Assembly: GCA_964507925.1 (NCBI GenBank)
Contig: CAZDRB010000013.1
Coordinates: 1 to 15,434, forward strand
Direction: 5' to 3'
Source of the DNA: CAZDRB01 sp964507925
Lineage (GTDB): Bacteria > Patescibacteriota > Microgenomatia > UBA1400 > UBA12108
DNA length: 15,434 nt
The notes under the pieces are model-generated. The model saw nothing but the letters and a program-made list of their open reading frames with translations. It had not been told where the DNA came from and did not search any database. The position numbers and the translations under genes were made by a program. This document shows, piece by piece, positions 7,138 through 13,734 of the stretch. The first letter of the stretch is position 1, and each line of letters begins with the position of its first letter.

Positions 7138-8766
7138 ATGAAAAAGCACTTTCTCCCACTGCTTTTTCTCATTATCTTTTCCGCCTTTTCTCTCCGGTCC
7201 ATTTTTCAACCAGGATTTATGTATTCGCACGACTCGTTTTGGCACGTCCAGCGTATTCAGAATATGAAAGAGCTCATCGGTGAGCAGTTCCCGGTTCGCT
7301 GGAGTCCGACACTAGATAATGGCTACGGCATTCCCTTGTTTAACTTCGCCTATCCCGCGCCTTACTACCTCGGCGCTCTATTTATGTATATTGGTCTCGG
7401 TCCAGTCAAAGCGTACTACGCCCTTCTTTTCTTAGCCTACTTTGCCGGCGGGGGAGGAGGATATTTTCTGGCGCGCTCGCGCTTGATTGGGATCTTTGCC
7501 TCGCTTCTCTACCTCCTGACCCCATACCAGTTTTTGGATATCTTTGTGCGCGGCGCCCTCGGCGAGGTTTTTGCGCTCGGCCTCTTCCCCTGGGTGGTCA
7601 TGAGTTATCAAGACATTAGTCGTACCGGAAAAATTAAATGGCATAGCCCGATCCCGCTTGCGCTCTTACTCCTCTCGCATAACTTCTATGCTTTTCTATT
7701 CTCCGGAATTCTCTTGTTGCTTATACTCTGTCTCTCATCTCACCGCGCCCTGCAAATCAAATCCATTTTTATCTCGCTCTCGCTCTCGGCATTTTTTGTG
7801 TTGCCAGCTTTGTCCGAAAGAAATAATCTTTTAATTACCACGGTGGAGGACGGTAGTCTCTACAATCACTTTATATCTTTCAAAGACCTTGTTTACAGCA
7901 AATGGGGATACCTGGGATCAGTAGTTGGTTCAAATCCCGGAGAGATGTCGCTTCAGCTCGGTATTGCTAACCTCGTGGTCGTCGCACTAGCCGGCTTCTA
8001 CCGCTCCAAACGGCACTTAGTTTACCTGGCCACACTATTTGCTGCAGTCTTTATGACTTTAGAGCAATCTGCCTGGATCTGGGACAGAATTCCGCTTCTC
8101 GTCGCAATCCAATTTCCCTGGAGGTTTGTCGGACTCACCCCAATTTTGTTTATCCTAATTTATTTGGAGCTCAAAAATCAAGTAACCCCCAAGCACTACA
8201 AAAAGTTTGTGATAGCTTCAATTGTTTTGGTGCTAATTGCGCTCGTTAATACTCGTAACTACTATCGCCCGGTTAAGTGGTTATCAGAAGCTGAGTTTAT
8301 GAGCATGCACTTTGAGTATCTAGACAAAACCACGACTGCCCACCGCGACGAGCTTGTTCCTCGCTGGGCCGTACTTGAGCGCAATCTCCCTGGAGAGAGC
8401 CTTGTTCTTTCCGGCGGAGCCGAGCTAGTAGGGAAGGCGGAGTCCGCTCTCTCACTCGAGTTCGTTGCAACCAGTCCGGATGGAGAGGGGAGTGCTATCT
8501 ATCACCGTAACTACTACCCCTCGTGGGCACTAACAATCGATTCTGAGAGAGGCGAGATCGTGCCTACACCAACCGGCGAAATACAGATCAAACTCCTAGA
8601 AGGTGAGCACAGCTACAAGGTCAAAGTTACATCCACTCCCGTGGCGAAAGTTGCCAACCTAATCTCACTCATCGCTTGGTTTTTCCTCGGATACCAAATC
8701 GTTCTAGAGCTAAAGTCCCGATCCCGAGTGCGATCATCGCCGCCCCGTACTTCCAAACGCGCATAA
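7138..8766 (+). CDS. PTPS-related (PF10131-like) multi-span membrane protein, GT-C related
   Basis: A 542-residue polytopic protein starting MKKHFLPLL, 4 bp after the preceding stop; an upstream ATG at 7033 would add 35 unconvincing residues. The first outer loop reads SHDSFWH (30-36), then FPVRW (51-55), NGYGIPLF (61-68), YPAPYYL (72-78) and RGALGE (138-143). This is the signature of the membrane family labelled '6-pyruvoyl-tetrahydropterin synthase-related', which is unrelated in function to that enzyme and shares GT-C-like topology with YfhO-type proteins. A soluble outer beta domain (about 400-500) with a YYPSW motif precedes a last helix (about 505-524) and a basic tail KSRSRVRSSPPRTSKRA. 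The final 98 bp, covering that helix and tail, are antisense to the next gene. Probably a glycan-transfer or glycan-modifying protein; activity unproven. Confidence 0.8.
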   Translation: MKKHFLPLLFLIIFSAFSLRSIFQPGFMYSHDSFWHVQRIQNMKELIGEQFPVRWSPTLDNGYGIPLFNFAYPAPYYLGALFMYIGLGPVKAYYALLFLAYFAGGGGGYFLARSRLIGIFASLLYLLTPYQFLDIFVRGALGEVFALGLFPWVVMSYQDISRTGKIKWHSPIPLALLLLSHNFYAFLFSGILLLLILCLSSHRALQIKSIFISLSLSAFFVLPALSERNNLLITTVEDGSLYNHFISFKDLVYSKWGYLGSVVGSNPGEMSLQLGIANLVVVALAGFYRSKRHLVYLATLFAAVFMTLEQSAWIWDRIPLLVAIQFPWRFVGLTPILFILIYLELKNQVTPKHYKKFVIASIVLVLIALVNTRNYYRPVKWLSEAEFMSMHFEYLDKTTTAHRDELVPRWAVLERNLPGESLVLSGGAELVGKAESALSLEFVATSPDGEGSAIYHRNYYPSWALTIDSERGEIVPTPTGEIQIKLLEGEHSYKVKVTSTPVAKVANLISLIAWFFLGYQIVLELKSRSRVRSSPPRTSKRA

Positions 8767-9961
8767 CTGGAATCTCAAGCGAAATAGTTTTTAAAAGTAG
8801 TTTGTACGGCTCGTATCCTTCGTTAATTGGTACCATCACGCTCTGGACAGCCCCAAGACCCGCAACAAGAGTCGAGTATAAAAGAGCTAGAGAAAAAAGG
8901 AGCGTCTCAACTAGCGCTCGCTTCTGATTCAACCAAAGTGCAACTCCAATAATCAAAAACGGCAAAGCCAAAATCAAGTATCTTGGCCCGTATTGATAAC
9001 CTCCAAATGTTTCAATCGATGAGACGTAGGCAATTTGCGCAAGAACTGGCAAGAGCAAAGTATTTTTTAGGTGCGAATCATTCCTTTTTAGCTGTATGAT
9101 CCCGATCATGCCAAAGATCGTAATCGGAGCAAACGCCCAGATAGCGGTACTTGGGTTGCCGAGGTAAAACCAGAGCTTCTCCAAAAAGTTCGTGATTGAT
9201 AAGAGAGGTACAGTATCAGACACCTTGCCCGCGATATTAGGCACTAGCCATGCTCTACCAAAAACGGCCCAGTTAAAAATAAGAGTTGGTAATAGCCCAA
9301 CAATAGTTCCAAGTATCGCACCTCGTAAACGGCGATTAAGTGCAAGAAGCACAAAAGGCAAAGGAAGAGCAAGCATCGTAAAAAACAAGCTCATGCTAGC
9401 GACAAATCCAGCGACAAAATAAGCTCGGCGAATATACAAATGCAAAGCTAGAGTGATCAAAAACAGACCAAAAATATCATGGTGAGTAACCCCAGCATAT
9501 GCCCAGACGGTTGTCCCAAACACGAGCGAGATCCCAGCAACTAAACTGACCTTTTTGTTTTTTGTAAGCTCCCAGGCTGTTGTTCCGATTATGACTGCAG
9601 CTAGGGCAGAGAGAAAAGCCGAGCTAAACATCGTCACAAGCTGGGAGGCATACATATAGTGAGTATCAAAGTTGATCCCGAGCTTCTTCATCGGGTAATA
9701 AATAAGTGCACCGTAAATAGTTTGCCCCGGCTGCTTCATCGGGTAGATGTCTTCACTTATGCGAAATGTTTCCTGACCTACAATCAGCCGAAAATCAGGA
9801 ACTTCGAGCTCCTTGAGGGTAAAAGTTCCACGGTTCACAAGCGCGGCAATCGTCGCGTTTTGCAGGCGATAATTAAACGCTCCCTCCGCGTTGATCGTCA
9901 CCGTGATTAATCCCCAGATCAAAAAAAACACTCCCACAACCTGCAATGCAACAGACTTCAT
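8669..9961 (-). CDS. GT-C-like multi-span membrane protein, only minus-strand gene
   Basis: A 430-residue polytopic protein starting MKSVALQVVG. An ATG 14 codons further upstream (10003) would run into the divergent gene and past the shared promoter, so 9961 is preferred. Helix 1 (about 6-24) is followed by a large outer loop with EDIYPMKQPGQTIYGA (70-85). That resembles the P-P/Q-P-G-Q segment of a broad GT-C-like bacterial family. THHD at 159-162 and YQYGPRYLILALP at 322-334 are also reminiscent of it. The usual early D/E catalytic pair is less obvious than in the GT39-like genes here, so the enzymatic role is an inference from fold and context. The start codon sits 6 bases after TATACT on the minus strand. 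The 3' end overlaps the converging gene by 98 bp. Confidence 0.75.
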   Translation of the reverse strand: MKSVALQVVGVFFLIWGLITVTINAEGAFNYRLQNATIAALVNRGTFTLKELEVPDFRLIVGQETFRISEDIYPMKQPGQTIYGALIYYPMKKLGINFDTHYMYASQLVTMFSSAFLSALAAVIIGTTAWELTKNKKVSLVAGISLVFGTTVWAYAGVTHHDIFGLFLITLALHLYIRRAYFVAGFVASMSLFFTMLALPLPFVLLALNRRLRGAILGTIVGLLPTLIFNWAVFGRAWLVPNIAGKVSDTVPLLSITNFLEKLWFYLGNPSTAIWAFAPITIFGMIGIIQLKRNDSHLKNTLLLPVLAQIAYVSSIETFGGYQYGPRYLILALPFLIIGVALWLNQKRALVETLLFSLALLYSTLVAGLGAVQSVMVPINEGYEPYKLLLKTISLEIPVMRVWKYGAAMIALGIGTLALERFGIRGKTKR

Positions 9962-9967
9962 AATCCT

Positions 9968-9975
9968 AGTATAAT
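9968..9975. promoter_or_regulatory. Shared symmetrical -10 element of a divergent gene pair
   Basis: The 22-bp gap between the two start codons holds TATAAT on the plus strand (9970-9975) and TATACT on the minus strand (9973-9968), sharing the palindromic TATA core. The minus hexamer is exactly 6 bases from the ATG at 9961, the plus hexamer 8 bases from the ATG at 9984. Neither side has a strong -35 or room for a Shine-Dalgarno sequence, so both mRNAs would be leaderless or nearly so. Confidence 0.6.
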
Positions 9976-9983
9976 CAAATTGT

Positions 9984-11624
9984 ATGAAAAACAAATGGCT
10001 CATCGTTATTCTCCTAATTGCCTCCTTTTTTCGCTTTTTTCGTCTGACTGCGTCTCCGCCAGCTCTTAACTGGGACGAGGTCTCAATCGGCTACAATGCC
10101 TACTCAGTTCTCAAGACTGGTCGGGACGAATGGGGAGAATTCTTGCCCTTGTCTTTTAAGGCTTTTGGAGAACACAAGCTCCCAGGGATGATCTATGCCT
10201 CGATTCCAGGAATCCTCTTTTTTGGGACGACCGACTTTGGCGTTCGCGTCACCCCAGCCGTGATCGGGGTCCTTGGCATCCTAGTAATTTATCTCCTAGC
10301 AAAAAGAATCTTCAAGTCTGAGCTTGTCGGCCTGACCTCGGCATTTTTACTTTCTATCTCTCCCTGGGGAGTTCACTTTTCTCGCGTCTCATTCGAGGCT
10401 GGTCTCGCCATGGTCCTCATGATGGGGAGTATCTATTTTCTCTTGAACCTCAAAAATAAGCCACAAGACATATGGTTCTCGCTACTGTTTGCGGTCATCG
10501 CCGCCTATACCTACAACAGTATTCGGATTCTCTTGCCGCTCATGTTCATTGCTTATCTCCTCAACCGAACTATCGAAATCCGAAAAATTCCCAGACGCTT
10601 GCTAGTCGTGATCACGCTTGCCGCAGTCATTCTCCTCTCGCCATTAGTTATCGGTCTTACACGCAGTGAGGAGCGCGTCCGGCTTGGAACCGTCAGTATT
10701 ACGTCTCAAAAAAGCTTTATCGATGATATCGCCGTGAGCCGAGGTTACACCACATTGCCAAGTATCCTGCCTCGCCTCATCCACAACAAGCTCACCCACT
10801 ACGCTTTTGCACTAGGAGAAAATTACATCGAACTTTTCGGCACCAACTTTTTGTTTTTAGAAGGTGGCACCAATACTCAGCGCTCCGTTCAGGGGATGGG
10901 ACTGCTTCACTTATTTGAGTTGCCACTCCTGATTGCTGGCCTTGCAATAATTCTCGGCAAAAAATCGCCCTATCCTCAAGCCAAAAAAATTCTTCTCCCA
11001 TGGCTACTTCTTGCGGGCATCCCCTCTATTATCACGATTGATTCTCCTTCTACCGTTCGCGCGCTCAACCTCTTGCCTGCCCTCCTACTTATAGAGGGAG
11101 TTGGTTTTAGTCATCTCTATAAACAGTACAAGGGGCACATTGCTGTCCTTATTGCTTATTTCGCGTTCGCGTTCTGGAGCATCCTCTACTTTGCCTATCA
11201 GCTCTGGCTCGTGTATCCAGTTAAGTACTCCGATTCTTGGCAGTATGGCTACAAACAGGCTATCCAGTTTGCTCACTCTCATTATCAAAGTGCTGATTTG
11301 ATATTTCTTCCCGCTCGCTACGGTGAGCCCTATATCTACACTTTGTTCTACACAGGCTTTGATCCAAGCACTTATCATAAGATTATAGTTTCTCAAGAAG
11401 TAGATCCTACAGGTTGGGTCCACAATCGTGGCTTTGACAAATATCGTTTTTCAGACTACTCAGGGCTCGAGACTCCAGAAGAAATCGTCGCCAGAAACTC
11501 AGGCAAACTAGTCCTCATCACCGGCTTTGCCACCCTACCAGGTGAATACGAGCGAGTATTCGAGGTCAAGGCGCCTAACTGGAAAGTCATGTTCGAAGCG
11601 GCAGTGATGGAAGGAGAGCAGTGA
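9984..11624 (+). CDS. GT39-like (PMT_2) membrane glycosyltransferase, paralogue B
   Basis: A 546-residue polytopic enzyme. Helix 1 (about 5-19) is followed by NWDE at 29-32 and DEWGE at 48-52, the acidic outer-loop motifs of PMT/ArnT-type GT-C enzymes. Many helices follow up to about residue 410, then a soluble outer C-terminal domain with GEP (447-449), FY (455-456) and DP (460-461). It closely parallels the 4720 gene along its length, including TYNS in a mid-protein helix and STVRAL/SGHVLRSL in a later loop, so the two arose by duplication. It is the first gene of the right-hand block, started by the shared promoter at 9968-9975. It ends in a 4-bp GTGA overlap with the GT4 gene. The donor is presumably a polyprenyl-phosphate sugar and the acceptor is unknown. 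Confidence 0.86.
   Translation: MKNKWLIVILLIASFFRFFRLTASPPALNWDEVSIGYNAYSVLKTGRDEWGEFLPLSFKAFGEHKLPGMIYASIPGILFFGTTDFGVRVTPAVIGVLGILVIYLLAKRIFKSELVGLTSAFLLSISPWGVHFSRVSFEAGLAMVLMMGSIYFLLNLKNKPQDIWFSLLFAVIAAYTYNSIRILLPLMFIAYLLNRTIEIRKIPRRLLVVITLAAVILLSPLVIGLTRSEERVRLGTVSITSQKSFIDDIAVSRGYTTLPSILPRLIHNKLTHYAFALGENYIELFGTNFLFLEGGTNTQRSVQGMGLLHLFELPLLIAGLAIILGKKSPYPQAKKILLPWLLLAGIPSIITIDSPSTVRALNLLPALLLIEGVGFSHLYKQYKGHIAVLIAYFAFAFWSILYFAYQLWLVYPVKYSDSWQYGYKQAIQFAHSHYQSADLIFLPARYGEPYIYTLFYTGFDPSTYHKIIVSQEVDPTGWVHNRGFDKYRFSDYSGLETPEEIVARNSGKLVLITGFATLPGEYERVFEVKAPNWKVMFEAAVMEGEQ
11611..11616 (+). promoter_or_regulatory. Shine-Dalgarno supporting a GTG start at 11621
   Basis: AAGGAG lies 4 bases before GTG at 11621. 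The spacing is slightly short but this is the only purine-rich site nearby, and the encoded N-terminus MKVVFPNRG fits the usual start of GT4 proteins. Confidence 0.5.
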
Positions 11625-12652
11625 AGGTAGTATTCCCAAATCGGGGGAGCGTGATGAGTAGTACCCGAGGAGTTGGGGTCTATACACGCGAGCTAGTGAC
11701 GTCGCTTCAAAAAAAGTATCCTCGCGACAAGTTTGTGCTCGACCAGGCTCAGGCTAAGGGAGCCGACCTGATCCACTACCCATTCTTTGATCCCTACTTC
11801 CTCACCCTCAAGTTGGGGAGGGGAGTACCCACAATCGCAACCATTCATGATCTGATCCCGATCCGCTTTCCCAGGCATTTTCCGGTTGGGGTGCGTGGCA
11901 AGCTGACATGGATCCGCCAAAAGTCGCTCGCCAAAAAGCTCAATCATATAGTGACTGACTCAGAGGCGTCCAAGCTAGATATTCTTAATCACCTAGGGGT
12001 AGAAGACTCCAAGGTCTCGGTAATCCCCCTGGGTCCAAATAGGAGCGAAAAACTAGGTGTAACGCTCGGCAAAAAAATCTCAGAGTCATACAACTTGCCG
12101 GATAAATACCTCCTCTATGTCGGCGACATCAACTGGAACAAAAACGTCGTGGGATTGGTCAAGGCATTTTCCGAGCTCAACTCTCCTAGTTTGCACCTTG
12201 TGCTTGTGGGCAAAGTATTCGCAGACAAGCCAGATATTCCTGAGTTTAAAAGAGTTATGTCCGAGATCAATACCTCGCCTTACCCACAAAACATTCACCT
12301 CCTCGGATTTGTCCCGAGTCATCATCTCTCGGTTCTCTACCAAAGGGCAGTTCTCTACGTCCAGCCGAGCTGGTACGAGGGTTTTGGTCTGCCGATACTT
12401 GAGGCCATGAAGCACGGTTGCCCCGTCCTAACAAGCGACAGGGGGAGTCTACCAGAAGTAGGGGGGGATAGTGTCGCCTACTTTAATCCAGGGAAAAATA
12501 TGTCGGATAAAATCCTCGAACTATTAAGAAGCCCTCAAAAAAGGCAAGAGTTATCTCTTGCTGGCCCCGTTCGCGCCAAAGAATTTACCTGGTCAAAAAC
12601 GGCAGAGCTGACCTACAAAGTCTATGAAAAAGTCTTGGCTGAGCGCACTTAG
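11621..12652 (+). CDS. GT4 family glycosyltransferase, MtfB-like
   Basis: A 343-residue cytosolic GT-B enzyme, normal length for the family. The N-terminal acceptor domain has GVGVYTRELV (17-26), IHDLIPIRFP (75-84) and IVTDSEASKLDI (110-121). The C-terminal donor domain has YLLYVGDINWNKNVVGLVKAF (starting at 163) with the N-K pair that usually contacts the nucleotide-sugar phosphate. HLLGFVP (226-232) is followed by the E-x7-E motif EGFGLPILE at 253-261, then GSLPEVGGDSVAYFNP (275-290). This pattern is typical of the MtfB/mannosyltransferase-B-like GT4 subgroup, suggesting alpha-mannosyl or similar transfer from a nucleotide sugar to a lipid-linked glycan on the inner face. It uses a GTG start overlapping the previous stop by 4 bp and overlaps the next gene by 29 bp. 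Sugar identity is not certain. Confidence 0.9.
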   Translation: MKVVFPNRGSVMSSTRGVGVYTRELVTSLQKKYPRDKFVLDQAQAKGADLIHYPFFDPYFLTLKLGRGVPTIATIHDLIPIRFPRHFPVGVRGKLTWIRQKSLAKKLNHIVTDSEASKLDILNHLGVEDSKVSVIPLGPNRSEKLGVTLGKKISESYNLPDKYLLYVGDINWNKNVVGLVKAFSELNSPSLHLVLVGKVFADKPDIPEFKRVMSEINTSPYPQNIHLLGFVPSHHLSVLYQRAVLYVQPSWYEGFGLPILEAMKHGCPVLTSDRGSLPEVGGDSVAYFNPGKNMSDKILELLRSPQKRQELSLAGPVRAKEFTWSKTAELTYKVYEKVLAERT

Positions 12653-13727
12653 GATCCTTTTTATACTCTTTATTTGGTGGGGAGCACTCTCCCTATTCTC
12701 GACCTGGGTGGTCAGTAGGTACGGTGTAACTCCTAGCTTTCCCTACTACAATTTATTAACATCACAGGGGACTAGGGAGGAGGCGGTCTGGGCGCATTTT
12801 GACGGGGCACATTACCTTAAATTAGCGGAGTCTGGCTACGTCGATCAGGGAACACAAGCCTTTTTCCCGGTCTACCCACTCCTTGTTCGTGGACTTCACC
12901 ACGCGACTGGTTTGTCCTACCTAACTAGCGGCATCTTGATCAGTTTTGCTTCTCTCTACCTCGCACTTCTTTTGATTCAAAAAATATTTGGCAAAAGAGC
13001 GTGGGTCATTACACTATTTTTACTTCTATTTCCGACCAGCTTTTTTCTCTCCTCAGTCTATACCGAGTCAGTTTTTCTCTCTCTTACTCTGCTCTTTTTT
13101 CTACTCCTTGGCAAAAAAGAGTTTTTCTGGGCCTCGGCAATTGCGGGAGTAGCCTCGGGAACTCGACTTGCTGGGGGACTCTTAGTCATCAGTCTCTTGA
13201 TAAGTATCTTGCCCCGCCTCAAAGTTCAAAAAAGATATTTTCTCCTTTTGCCGCTCGCACTCTCCGGACTGATGGGCTATATGTATTTTTTGTTTATCCG
13301 CTTTGATGATCCGCTTGCCTTTGTTCACGTCCAGTCCATGTTTGGCGCAGGTCGGAGTGGGGGAGAGATCGTTCTTCTCCCCCAGGTTCTTTGGCGATAC
13401 TTTCAGATCTTTCTCACTTCTGATATTTTTTCTTGGGTCACTCAACGCGCAATCCTGGAGTTTGGCTTTTTTGCACTCTCGGTTATCATTTTTCTTCAGA
13501 GACTTAGCTCGCTTACCCCAGAGATCTGGACTTACCTAGCGCTCTCTCTCGTCCTCCCCACGCTCTCAGGCACTCTATCCTCATTCCCACGCTACGCCCT
13601 CGTCCTAATTCCTTGGCTGGTACCAGAGAATCTCAAGCCAAAAAACTTGATTTTGGTCGCACTAATATCAGTCACTCTCCTCGCCTTATTCCTCCAATTA
13701 TTTGCCCTTGGACAGTTTGTGTCATAA
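12624..13727 (+). CDS. PIG-V-like (GT76-type) membrane mannosyltransferase, copy 2
   Basis: A 367-residue polytopic protein homologous to the 3592 gene. It has HFDGAHY at 58-64, FFPVYPL at 80-86, YTES at 146-149, TRLAG at 180-184, DPLAF at 229-233 followed by VHVQSMFG, and SGTLSSFPRYALVLIPWL near the end. The acidic E of FDGEHY in copy 1 is A here while the aspartate is kept, so the two may differ in acceptor. The N-terminus MKKSWLSALRILFILFIWW is a good first membrane helix with basic residues inside, supporting the 12624 start even though it overlaps the GT4 gene by 29 bp, the longest same-strand overlap here. No Shine-Dalgarno sequence is visible. A GT39-like gene follows after 7 bp, the same order as copy 1. 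Confidence 0.82.
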   Translation: MKKSWLSALRILFILFIWWGALSLFSTWVVSRYGVTPSFPYYNLLTSQGTREEAVWAHFDGAHYLKLAESGYVDQGTQAFFPVYPLLVRGLHHATGLSYLTSGILISFASLYLALLLIQKIFGKRAWVITLFLLLFPTSFFLSSVYTESVFLSLTLLFFLLLGKKEFFWASAIAGVASGTRLAGGLLVISLLISILPRLKVQKRYFLLLPLALSGLMGYMYFLFIRFDDPLAFVHVQSMFGAGRSGGEIVLLPQVLWRYFQIFLTSDIFSWVTQRAILEFGFFALSVIIFLQRLSSLTPEIWTYLALSLVLPTLSGTLSSFPRYALVLIPWLVPENLKPKNLILVALISVTLLALFLQLFALGQFVS

Positions 13728-13728
13728 T
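13723..13728 (+). promoter_or_regulatory. -10-like element, leaderless start of the GT39-like gene at 13735
   Basis: CATAAT overlaps the stop codon of the previous gene and is followed by exactly 6 bases and then ATG at 13735. No Shine-Dalgarno sequence and no good -35 is visible. The spacing is identical to that at 3580 and on the minus strand at 9968. Confidence 0.4.
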
Positions 13729-13734
13729 TTAGCT

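Noticed and set aside
8669..8766. Rho-independent terminator between the converging genes
   Set aside because: I found no GC-rich hairpin with a T-run on either strand in the overlap.
7138..8766. A pterin-synthesis role for the PTPS-related protein
   Set aside because: The family name is historical; the product is a polytopic membrane protein with no soluble pterin-synthase zinc-site histidines.
9962..10003. Start of the minus-strand gene at 10003
   Set aside because: It would overlap the divergent gene's start and run through the shared -10 element; the added 14 residues do not improve the N-terminal helix.
12086..12415. Antisense ORF of 109 residues inside the GT4 gene, and similar long shadow ORFs elsewhere
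   Set aside because: Composition and lack of start signals match frame shadows of a well-supported gene on the other strand.
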